Shown: piece by piece, positions 54,634 through 64,000 of the stretch | Position numbering within the stretch: position 1 is the first letter of the stretch | Layout: each line of letters begins with the position of its first letter | Assembly: GCA_019787685.1 (NCBI GenBank) | Contig: JAHNUO010000010.1 | Location: forward strand, 1,736,001-1,800,000 | From: Chiua virens | Lineage: Eukaryota > Basidiomycota > Agaricomycetes > Boletales > Boletaceae | Direction of reading: 5' to 3' | Length of the DNA stretch: 64,000 nt | Translations under genes and position numbers: made by a program | The notes under the pieces: generated by a model | The model's input: the letters and a program-made list of their open reading frames with translations, nothing else | What the model was told of the DNA's origin: nothing | The model's database searches: none

Positions 54634-56561
54634 ATGGCGTCTGGTTTGCCAAAACTTCCCTCTCACACAGAATGGGTTCTCGATACCAATCGCCACCCAC
54701 CCGTGTACACTCGGTCAGTAATGTGGTTTATATCATTCTATCACCGCAGACTGACCACGTGGGCTTCCTTTAGACCGTTGGTTGGTTCTGAGCTTTGGAT
54801 GCACAATCGCTGGTTAACCTTGGACGGGTAAGTAACATTTCGAGTCTCTTATCCCAATACATCATGTTCGATTGACAAATTCTGGACGTTGACCTGACAG
54901 AGAGTCCGAGGTATGCCTGGGAATTAAGTTTACCTCTCCGCTCGGGATAGAGGAAGTGAAAAATCGTGGTCGTCAAGCCCTCGATAAATTTCGGTAAGGA
55001 GATTCCCGCTTCTCCTGTGCATGACTGAAAGGGATGACATTCGTTTTCCCAGTTTTGTTTGTCCCATCATTTCCTGTGCCATAGAGGACGAGGAATCTCC
55101 TAGATGGGTGTACACCCCCTCGGCCGATCGCGAAGCATGGCTCGACCTCGCTTTTGTCGTTGAACAGCGTGGATCTTCACTCAACTCATCAGAGTTTGGG
55201 AAAGATATCAACTTCAAGAAACTTCCTTACGTTGGTACAAGTGGCACGAGCACTTTGTTCAGGGTTTACCTGCTTGTAACGTCGAAGGAAGGTCATGATG
55301 GCAGAAGGGAATACTCCCTGTTCTTTCATGCCCCCCACTCCATGATGGACGGTGGACCTTCCTTCCACGGCCTGAACTTGATGTGCGAATTCATGTCTGG
55401 TACCGGGATGGACGTGACTATCGTGCGTTCGGAGGAATGGAAGAACCTTCCTGTGGATATAATTTCGGCAACGGGAGGGGTGCCTAAAGAATGGGAGACA
55501 TCCGGAGCAGAGCTACTGCAGGACGCCATGAGGCAGACGGAACTGATGTTCTCGGTAAGTTCTATCGCAGTGTTTTGTTTTGTTCTTTCTTTGATGGGAA
55601 TAATGACGTATATTAGTCTGGTCACACCTTGCCCCCTCCATCCCGCCCTCTGAATGTGTCCGAGCGACCCATCCGTCATCATATCACTCTGTCGGCGTCG
55701 GAAACGAGGGCAATTGTTGCACGTGCGAAGCAGCTAGGTGTCTCGCTTTCGGCGTTGTTCAAGGCAGCGAACGGTTTGGCGCAATTCAAGCTGAACCCAG
55801 TACCTCCAAAAGATGACGTCTATTTCCCAATCCACATGTCCAGGTTGGTGATACTCTTTGCCGTGCTGGATATCTGACAATTAGTCTGTTTCTAGTGCCT
55901 CTCCCGAACGTTTTTTGAAACCATCCATCAATCCGAAGACGTATATCACATCGTCTCTTTCTCTGATGCCATTGCGCATCCACATGGCTGAGCCATTGAG
56001 ACAAGGCAGCGAAAAGGGAACATTGATTATGACGGCAAAAAAAGTTCAGGAGCAGTTTGACAAATATTTGCCCAATCCTTGTCTCCCCATGATGATGCCT
56101 ATTTTTGCGCAGTTGCCTCTCTCTGCACCCGATCAGAAAGCTACTGCCGATTCAGGGTTACCCGGTCTCCCATGGGCATGCGACTTCCAGAACCTCGGTG
56201 TGGTGGAGAGCAGAATAGCGACACGCCAAGGGCACATCAGTGTTGACCAGCTATATTTGGCACCGCGCGTAACTACGATCATGTAAGTCACGTCGATGCG
56301 ACACGTTCCTTTCTTCAGACCGCACCATTTAATGCTTTCGTTTTCCTCTTTCTTCACCTCATAGGTCTGTTCGATCGTGGACAATGCATAGGAAGTTGCA
56401 CTTTCAAGTTGAGGTTGGTTATTTGAACGCACTACTCTACTCTATGTTGTTCTCATTCGTGATGTCAGGGTGCTGCTGCTTGGGGAGATGATGTTTTGAA
56501 AAAGATGCTGCAGGAAACCATCAGGATTGGGTTGCTTGTTGTGAGCGATCCGAAATTGTGA
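54634..56561 (+). CDS. CoA-dependent acyltransferase-like protein, copy 1 (494 aa, 8 exons)
   Basis: Exons: 54634-54713, 54774-54827, 54901-54993, 55053-55554, 55617-55843, 55896-56282, 56365-56413, 56469-56561, all GT-AG, total 1485 nt, open throughout. The start (MASGLPKLPS) is conserved in copies 3 and 4. HAPHSMMDGG at about residues 169-177 is the HxxxDG catalytic motif of the BAHD/condensation/trichothecene-acetyltransferase superfamily, in which His removes a proton from the acceptor. ETRAIVARAKQLGVSLSALFKAANGLAQF fits the helix before the second half of the fold. There is no signal peptide or membrane segment, so it is probably cytosolic. The donor and acceptor are unknown. A Tri3-like O-acetyltransferase role is possible but not shown. 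Confidence 0.88.
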
Positions 56562-57354
56562 TAATACTCTAGCAATTACAGTGGCAAAACGATCCTCTCT
56601 GGGGTGCTACTGGTAATACGTACATATTCATAATATACACGCAATGTTCTGAACTTCCAAATTCCTTCCGGATCTGCGGGATGATATTGGGCCGGCAATG
56701 AGTCACAGTCTAAAGCCGAAACAATTGCATTCTCAGAGTCTCCCGCATTATTTCCGCCTGTTTCAGACAACTGGAGGGGATGATTCAGATACTTAATCTA
56801 AGAATGCAATATTGTCAGTTGATTTAATGCGCTATGAACTTACAGGTGGCCTGCCAACCGGACTGGCTTAATATTTTGCCCTGTCCATTCAACACTTAAG
56901 TAACATCAACTAGGTTAAGTAAACGAGCATTGTCAATAGCAGGCGCAGTAGTCAACGAGTTACTTACGTGGCTGATAACGATGACTCCATAAGTTAGCAA
57001 CGGTGCGCGCGGTTTTCATCTTGGGATCTGTACGTAAGTGCTTGACTTGACTTGACATATGTACATATATATTTCTTCAAGCTTCAAATCTTTTCCGGGA
57101 GCATAGCGTAATCTCGCTCATGACCGCCTGTAATGACCTACTTTCGTAATCACAAAGTCCACTCCGAGTCGACTCCACTGCAGGGTAGCAATTTCACGGA
57201 AACTCGATAGATCTGGAATACTTCTCCAAGGTAAGGCCCACAAATAGTAGATGGAATAAGCCTGAATTTCTAACGTTTTTGGATCTAGACGAGGTTCCAA
57301 AATCGCAAGTGAATATTTCAGTGACTCCGCCATTTTTGAGATAACTTGAAGTTC
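56562..57354. other. Spacer between copies 1 and 2
   Basis: About 0.8 kb. The distal promoter of copy 2, with GGAATACTTCTCCAAGG near 57211, begins at about 57,170. A minus-strand frame of 64 codons at 56576-56770 has no recognised motif. Confidence 0.4.
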
Positions 57355-57527
57355 ATGGGGTAGTATCGAACCGCAGCAATGTAATCATTGTTCGCATCCG
57401 CTGTAGCCGGCGAGCAAACTCTTCTGTGAATCACTCCGGTGATATGGCGCACGACGCATTCGGATCCCAGTTTGTGGGCATATAAAAGCAAAGAATAGGC
57501 AAACGAAGCTAACAACATAGTACTGGC
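57355..57527 (+). promoter_or_regulatory. Promoter block of acyltransferase copy 2
   Basis: It has GCAGCAATGTAATCATTGTTCGC (the TGAGTCA core is degraded), CATCCGCTGTAGCCGGCGAG, and TATAAAAGC at 57481-57489, 47 bp before the ATG. Confidence 0.65.
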
Positions 57528-59435
57528 ATGTCTCAACTTGAAATAGCGTCAAAATTTCCAACGTTTCCCTCTCAGACGGAATGGGTTCTCGATACCAATC
57601 GCCACCCTCCCGTGTACAGCCGGTCAGTCATGAACTGGTCCATTTCATTCTATCATCGGACTGACCACGCAGGTTCCACTTAGACCACTGGTTGGAACTG
57701 AGCTTTGGATGCACTATAGTTGGTTGACTTCCCATGGGTTAGTAATTCCTCGACTTTTGTTCTCTCAACATGCCAAGTTTAATTTGACAATTTTTGGATG
57801 TCGTCTAACAGAGTTAATGAACTATGCAACGGAGTAACATTTACCTCTCCACTTAGGATGGAGGAAATAAAGGATCGCGCTCGTCAAGCTCTTGATAAAT
57901 TCCGGTAAGGACATCCTGTTCGTTTACTGCACGACAAAATAGGATGACTTTCGTTTCCCCAGTTTTGTTTGTCCCATCGTTGCTTGTGCTATAGAGGACG
58001 GAGAATCTCCCAGATGGGTGTACACCCCCTCGGCCGATCGCGAAGCATGGCTCGATCTTGCCTTTGTCGTTGAACAACGCGGATCTTCACTCAACTCATC
58101 TGAGTTTGTGACAGATGTCAACCTCAGGCGACTTCCTCACATTAGTGCGGATGGCACGAGAACTTTGTTCAGGGTTTACCTGCTTGTAACGTCGAAGGAA
58201 GGCGATGACAACAAAGGGAATACGCCCTGTTCCTTCATGGCCCCCACTCCATGATGGACGGTGGACCTGCCCTCCATGCACTGAACCTGATGTGTCAGTT
58301 CATCTCTGGTAGCGGGATGGACGTGACGATCGTGCGTTCGGAGGAGTGGAAGAACCTTCCTGTGGATATCATTACCGCAACGGGAGGGGTACCTAAAGAG
58401 TGGGAGACGTCCGGAGCAGAGCTACTGCAGGATCTGACGACGCAGATGAATAAGACCTTCATGGTAAGTTTCATTCTTATGTTGACTGATGAAAGTAACA
58501 ACATGTACTAGTCTGGTCACAGCTTAGCTCCTCCATTGCGCCCTCTGGATATGTCCCAGCGGCAAATCCGTCACAATGTTACTCTGTCGGAGTCGGAAAC
58601 GAGGGCAATTGTTGCACGTGCGACGCAGCTGGGTGTTTCGCTTTCGGTGTTGTTCAAGGCAGCGAACGGTTTGGCGCAATTGAAGCTGAATCCGGTCCCT
58701 CCAGGAGAGGACGTCTGTTTTCCATTCCACGTAACCAGGTTAGTAATACTCCGCCGCGCTGAATGCTCACTCTTAGTCTATTTTTAGTGTCTCTCCTGAA
58801 CGTTATTTGAAGCCGTCCGTTAACCCGAAGACGTATTTCGCATCGTCTATCTCTTTGATGCCATTGCGTGTCCCGTTGACTGAGTCGTTGAGACAAGGAA
58901 GTGGAGCGGCAATATTGATGACGGCCAAAAAAATTCAGGCGCAGTTTGATAAATATTTGCCCAATCCTTATCTCCCCGTTATGATGTCCATCCTTGCACA
59001 GCCCCCTAATTCTAGAACCGATCAGAAAGCTACTCCCGATACAAGCTTGGTCAAGCTTCCATGGCGATGCGACTTCGAACACCTAGGCATGATAGAGAGA
59101 AGAATATCGACACGCCAGGGGCATATCAACATTAACGATGTATGTTTAGGAATGCGTATGGGCACGGTGATGTAAGGTCTCGATGTAGCATGTTTTACCG
59201 CACGATCTAATGCTTTCGTTCTGTTACCTCTGTCTCACAGGTCTGTTCGATCGTGGACAATGCATAGGAAGCTGCACTTTCAAGTAGAGGTTGGTTATTT
59301 GAACGCACGACTTCACATTGTTCTGATCTGTTATGATACCAGGGGGCTGCTGCTTGGGGAGACGATATTTTGAAAAAGATGCTGCAGGAAACGATCAGGT
59401 TTGGGTTGCTCGTTGTGAACGATGCGAAATTGTGA
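57528..59435 (+). pseudogene. Acyltransferase-like copy 2, one-base deletion before the HxxxDG motif
   Basis: Exons: 57528-57622, 57684-57737, 57812-57904, 57963-58463, 58512-58738, 58788-59171, 59241-59289, 59342-59435 (last acceptor approximate by one base). Exon 4 is 501 nt against 502 in copy 1. The missing base is near 58209-58216 and shifts the frame so that a TGA follows at about 58252, within the HSMMDGG region. Downstream exons remain open and highly similar, so the lesion is recent or a sequencing error. The N-terminus (MSQLEIASKFP) is longer than in the other copies. Confidence 0.85.
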
Positions 59436-60584
59436 CATTCGCAAGATTTACGGTGCCACAGTACTCGTGTGGCACATACTTGCCAACCTGTGGACGGCGG
59501 GGGAGATTTCGATCAGTGGGAGTTTCAATCATTCATGTACTTTGGGATTCGGAGACTCGTCTCGTGATAACGATCTCGTCAAATCCTTGGTCACGTCGGT
59601 GCTACATTGAGAAACACAGGTTGCGTCATCCTTCTCAGGGCTACCCACTAGCAAGGCATCCATTGTTTATGTCTTGTCCACTTTAATTTAATATATATAT
59701 ATATATATTCTCTGTAACTATGGCCGAAGTTCACCTTTGTATCAGAGTGATCCTTTCTCGCGTCGACGAAGATATCTCATACGACGATATGATCACTAGT
59801 ACTGACACTTGATCATTACTTGAACTTGATCTGTCGTTTGTCCAAAGCTGTACTACTATTCATCGTATTCTCTCTACCTTGACAGTCCCATCCGGATGAA
59901 TTCAGAGTTATAATCCTGTTTGGATACGGATCACTGTCCAAATGCAAATATAGTGGGTCGATTGTCCGCACGGGCGAGATGTGGACGCATATACACCGGC
60001 ATCGAAGGCAGTAGCAATGACTGTAGCATGTATGTACTATGTAGCGTCGTGGCATCGCAAATTTTGTTCGAAGCCAACGAAGTGTAACGCTGGAATGTTC
60101 CGTCACGGCCATTTGAGTGGCCTCACTCACTGCCGCATTCTGGCCGCATCTACATTGCCCGGGTCAGATTGTTCCAAAATGGATTTTCAATGATGAGCGT
60201 GGAAGTCTGCAGCAGGATGACATGGAATAAGGAAGATGCACCCACACTTACCCGATATCGTGTACGTAACTGCTTCATATTTGACTTCACACATTGCCGC
60301 CTTCAAGATTCAAATATTCAAATCTCTCCAGGGGCATGGCTTATGTAATTAACCTCGTTTACCAATCACGGAAGCATCAGCTTACCTGCCATACGATCAT
60401 TGCGAATCAATTTGCGATGACTGTCAATGGCCATCCTACTAGTAATGGTTAAGTAATCCATTGCAACGTACAGGCAGCAGACCTGGAATACTTCTTCTTG
60501 AATGTCTCATCTAAACGCTAGACGCAATCATCTTTTAGGGTTCAGGTTCCAATATGCCAAGGGAACATTTCAATGCGGGTATTG
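59436..60584. other. Spacer between copies 2 and 3
   Basis: About 1.15 kb with an (AT) microsatellite at 59690-59709 and no recognised gene. The distal upstream element GGAATACTTCTTCTTG near 60487 belongs to the copy 3 promoter. Confidence 0.4.
59690..59709. repeat. (AT)n microsatellite
   Basis: A perfect run of about ten AT units downstream of copy 2. Confidence 0.9.
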
Positions 60585-60768
60585 AAGCGCAGCAACTTGA
60601 ATGTCATCGTTGTTTGCATGAATTGCATCCGCTGCGGCCGGCCGCCGATAAGCAAACTTCTCCATAATGTATACAGCATACGGCGAATTTGAATCCTAGT
60701 TTGCGATCATATAAAGGCAAAGGGAGGACCAGGGAAACTATCAACATCATACCGTGCCCTAAATGTTA
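60585..60768 (+). promoter_or_regulatory. Promoter block of acyltransferase copy 3
   Basis: It has ATTGAAGCGCAGCAACTTG, GCATCCGCTGCGGCCGGC, and GCGATCATATAAAGG, with the TATA box at 60710-60717, 59 bp before the chosen ATG. The TGAGTCA core is not intact. Confidence 0.68.
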
Positions 60769-62691
60769 ATGGCGTCTGGTTTGCCAAAGCTTCCTTCTCA
60801 GACGGAATGGGTCCTCAATACCAATCGCCACCCTCCAGTGCACACTCGGTCAGTAGTGAAGGATCATCCTATTATCAGACTGACATCGCATGCATCCCTT
60901 AGACCGTTGGTTGGTTCTGAGCTTTGGATGCACAATCGCTGGTTAGCCATAGACGGGTAGGTAATTTTCCGAGTCTGTTATCTCAACACGTAACGTTTAA
61001 TTTAACAATTTTTGGATGTCGACTTACAGAGATTCTGAAGTATGCCAGGGAATCAAGTTTACCTCTCCGCTTGGGATAGAGGAGATGAGCGATTGTACTC
61101 GTCGAGCCCTCGATAAATTCCGGTCAGGACATGATATCCCGCATGTCCTCTGCATGACTGAAAGGTTGACTCTCGTTTCCCCAGTTTCGTTTGTCCCATC
61201 GTTTCCTGTGCCATAGAGAACAACGAATCTCCTAGATGGGTGTACACCCCCTCCGCCGACCGTGAGGCATGGCTCAATCTCGCCTTTGTCGTTGAACAGC
61301 GTGGATCTTCACTCGACTCATTAGAATTTGCGAGAGATATCAACGTCAAGAAATTACCTTATACTGATACGAATGGCACGAACACTCTGTTCAGAGTTTA
61401 TCTGCTTGTAACGTCGAAGGAAGGTCTCAATGACAGAAGGGAATATTCCCTATTCTTTCATGGCCCCCACTCCATGATGGACGGTAGAGGTACCATTCAT
61501 GGACTGAACTTGATGTGCGAATTCATGTCTGGTAGTGGGATGGATGTGACGATCGTGCGTTCGGAGGAATGGAAGAACCTTCCTGTGGACATAATTTCTG
61601 CGACGGGAGGGGTGCCTAAGGAATGGGCGACGTCCGGGGCAGAGCTCCTGCAGGATGCTATGCCAGTGAGCCAGACGGAACTCATGCTCGCAGTAAGTTT
61701 CACCGGACTGTTTCTTCTGTTCATTCTTTGACGGGAGTAATGACTTATGCTATGTAGTCCGGTTACAGCTTACCCGCTCCATCGCGCCCTCTGGATGTAT
61801 CCGAGCCACCCATCCGTCATCATATCACTCTGTCGGAGTCGGAGACGAGGGCAGTTGTTGCACGCGCGAAACAGCTTGGTGTCTCGCTTGCGGCGTTGTT
61901 CAAGGCCGCGAACGGGTTGGCGCAATTCAAGCTGAATCCAATACCTCCAGGAGAGGACGTCTATTTCCCGATCCAAGGATGCAGGTTAGTGATACACTTT
62001 GTCGCGCTGGATCCGAATCTCTCACCATTAGTCTGTTTCTAGTGTATCTACTGAACGTTTCTTGAAACCCCCCATCGTTCCGAAGACGTATTTCACATCG
62101 TATCTATGTCTGATACCATTGCACATTCCGATGGCTGAGGCATTAAGACAAGGCAGCGAGAAGGAAACATTGATTATGACTGCCAAAAGAATTCAGGAGC
62201 AGTTTGACAAATATTTGCCTAATCCTTGTCTTCCCACGACGATGCCTATCTTTGCACAGCTGCCTCTCCCTGGCACCGTTCCGCAAGCCACTGATGATAC
62301 AGGCCTTCCATGGACATGTGACTTCCAGGACCTCGGCGTGGTAGAGCATAGGATACTGACACGGCAGGGGCACATCAGTGTTGACCAAATATATTTTACA
62401 CCGCGTGCAACCACGATCTTGTTAGTCATCGATGTAGCATGTTCCTCTTTTGGGCCGTGTCATCTAATTCTCTTGTTCTCTTGTTCCTTCGTCTCACAGG
62501 TCTGTTCGATCGTGGATGATGCATAGGCAGTTACACTTCCAAGTTGAGGTTAGTGATTTGAATAGACTGTTTCACGTTCTCATCTGTCATGATGTCAGGG
62601 TGCTGCTGCTTGGGGGGACGAATTTTTGAAATCAATGTTGCAGGAAACGATGAGGATTGGGCTGCTCATTCTGACCGATGCCAAATTGTAA
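60769..62691 (+). CDS. CoA-dependent acyltransferase-like protein, copy 3 (493 aa, 8 exons)
   Basis: Exons: 60769-60848, 60903-60956, 61030-61122, 61185-61692, 61758-61984, 62043-62420, 62500-62548, 62599-62691, total 1482 nt, open throughout. The start MASGLPKLPS was chosen by similarity to copy 1; an in-frame ATG two codons upstream (60763) could be used instead. HGPHSMMDGRG carries HxxxDG. Relative to copy 1 there is a two-codon insertion near AMPVSQTEL and a shorter exon 6. The conserved C-terminus (AAAWGDEFLKSMLQETMRIGLL) is present. It looks functional; the substrate is unknown. Confidence 0.88.
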
Positions 62692-63464
62692 CCTGCTAAG
62701 CTATTCGTAACCGTCTCTTCCACGTCCCGGTGGCAGCACATGGCCTATAGAAGAAATGTTGTGTTGGAATCAATATTGATGGATGATATCTGACGATACC
62801 CTTTGTGCGGCCACCACAAGCTCCAAGCCCATGTCTTCGTCGCCGGCTGTTGTCCTGTCCGCCCCTTGAACCAACTGTGGGGTTCTCGGTTGTGCTCAGT
62901 AAACAGTGTGTGCTCTACAGCAGAATCACCTGATCTCGAACTTCAGCACTTTGATATGCGGAACGGTCAAGGCGCCCGTGTCTCATGACAGTGGACTTTC
63001 AATTTACAGAGGATATGGGTGCCAATCTTGACGTGACACGGGTGGCGACTCACCTGTACTATGTACCATATTTTGCAATATTAACGTTAATTCTGTCGAG
63101 CTGCATAGTTTAACATTGCTTATGTAACATCGCTTATAAATTAGTACGACACCGCTGGCATGCGGCCAGGAAACACGACGGATGGATCAAAATGTTAGGC
63201 CGGTCTAAATGTTGATTTAAATGTGTTGACCAACATTTAGTACGGTGCTAAATGTTAGTCAACGCGTTTAGGGCGGGCCTAAATGTTGTACAAAATTTTG
63301 ATCCATCCGTTGTGAAATGGACCTGGAATACTTTTTCAAGGATAAACCGTTAAGCCTGGATATCACACATTTTTGGATTGAGAAACACTAATTTGTCGTA
63401 AAGAACGTTCCAGATTCAGAATGCCAAGGACTTGCAACAGGTAAGTATGTATTGAATGTTTGAA
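62692..63464. other. Spacer between copies 3 and 4
   Basis: About 0.77 kb with no gene; it contains the palindromic MITE at 63174-63314. The distal promoter motif GGAATACTTTTTCAAGG lies at 63325-63341. Confidence 0.4.
63174..63314. mobile_element. MITE-like palindromic element (141 bp)
   Basis: Terminal inverted repeats of 20 bp with one mismatch: CACGACGGATGG... and ...CCATCCGTTGTG. The interior is also largely self-complementary, with repeated AACATTTAG/CTAAATGTT motifs. The flanks give AAA on both sides, a possible 3-bp target duplication. The CAC tip and 3-bp duplication would suit a CACTA-like or Harbinger-like parent, but none was seen in the window. Confidence 0.7.
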
Positions 63465-63636
63465 TATTATTGAAGCGCAGCAATGAGTCATTGTTGTTCG
63501 CATCCGCTCTGGCCTGCGAGGAAGCCTCTCTGATATGATATCGCCGCCCGACGGGTTTGGATCTCAGTTTGCGATCATTGACATATAAAGGCAAAGGGAA
63601 GGCCGATGAAAATTACGACGTACTATTGTGCCCTAC
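63465..63636 (+). promoter_or_regulatory. Promoter block of acyltransferase copy 4
   Basis: It has ATTGAAGCGCAGCAATGAGTC with TGAGTCA at 63484-63490, GCATCCGCTCTGGCCTGCGAG, and ACATATAAAGGCAAAGGG with the TATA box at 63584-63590, 53 bp before the ATG. Confidence 0.7.
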
Positions 63637-64000
63637 ATGGCGTCTAGTCCACCAAAGCCTCCCTCTCAGATGGAGTGGGTTCTCGATACCAATCGCCACC
63701 CACCCGTGTATACTAGGTAATGAAGCAGTTCACATCGTTCTATCATCGGACTGACTGCGCGGGCTTTCCACAGACCGTTGGTCGGTTCTGAGCTTTGGAT
63801 GCACAATTGCTGGTTAGCAGACTCTGGGTAAGTAATTCTTCGACTCGTGTACTCCCAACACCAGGTTTGATTTGACAAATTCTGGATGTCAACCGCAGGG
63901 TTTGTGAACTATGCCTGGGAGTGCAGTTTACATCTCCACTTGGGATAGAAGAAATGAGGGATCGTACTCGTCAAGCCCTTGATAAATTCCGGTGAGAACC
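63637..64000 (+). CDS. CoA-dependent acyltransferase-like protein, copy 4 (5' part, runs off the window)
   Basis: The first three exons are 63637-63716, 63774-63827 and 63899-63991, with the same lengths (80, 54, 93 nt) and phases as in the other copies. The N-terminus MASSPPKPPSQMEWVLDTNRH and the PLVGSELWMHN block are conserved. The catalytic exon lies beyond the window, so function cannot be judged. Confidence 0.85.

Noticed and set aside
54523..54831. Unspliced 102-codon frame starting upstream of copy 1
   Set aside because: It reads through the first intron; the same GT-AG junctions in all four copies support the spliced model starting at 54634.

Overview
The window looks like the nuclear genome of a basidiomycete fungus, most likely an agaricomycete. 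The genes have many introns of about 50-80 bp with GTRNG donors, and the transposon lineages are typical of these fungi: Ty3/Gypsy chromoviruses, Tc1-like, DDE_4 and hAT elements, and a Helitron with a DUF6570-like N-terminus. There is no operon structure, ribosome binding site, CRISPR array, tRNA or rRNA. The species cannot be named from the sequence.

Positions 1 to about 45,230 are a deeply nested transposon island with almost no host genes. 1-4,106 is the 3' part of a Gypsy element whose integrase is split by a solo LTR (327-1034) and by a Tc1-like transposon (1300-3314), which itself carries a solo LTR. 4,107-6,735 is the 5' part of a second Gypsy element (element A, minus strand) with two extra ORFs upstream of gag. 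7,093-9,190 is a decayed DDE_4 transposase. 10,274-20,179 is a third Gypsy element split by a young, nearly intact chromovirus (element B, 13,035-20,037). 21,384-22,226 holds a DDE_3-type transposase relic. 26,343-45,232 is one Helitron on the plus strand, broken into seven pieces. The interruptions are four solo LTRs, the full chromovirus C (28,658-36,749, with two solo LTRs of its own) and a hAT transposon (37,286-40,898). Target-site duplications and reading-frame continuity across the insertions give a relative order of events.

45,610-52,030 is a transition zone. It holds a decayed ribonucleotide reductase small-subunit gene (minus), an unrecognised broken gene at 47.4-48.9 kb, an F-box/nucleotidyltransferase-like ORF at 49.7-50.5 kb (minus) and another unrecognised decayed gene at 50.7-52.0 kb.

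52,090-53,000 is a CGACAACG-type satellite built from imperfect hairpins. It marks a sharp change to GC-richer DNA. From 54.6 kb to the window end there is a head-to-tail array of four paralogous eight-exon genes (the fourth runs off the window) for an HxxxDG-type CoA-dependent acyltransferase of about 494 residues. All four have the same splice positions where visible and a shared proximal promoter. Copies 1 and 3 read open throughout; copy 2 has a one-base deletion just before the catalytic motif. This array is the main host-gene content and probably reflects recent tandem amplification of a secondary-metabolism-type enzyme.

Two things stand out as possibly undescribed: the ORF-A/ORF-B (membrane protein) module upstream of gag in elements A and C, and the acyltransferase array with its conserved promoter block. 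CGA-to-TGA nonsense changes recur in unrelated genes of the island, consistent with CpG-methylation decay or a RIP-like process.
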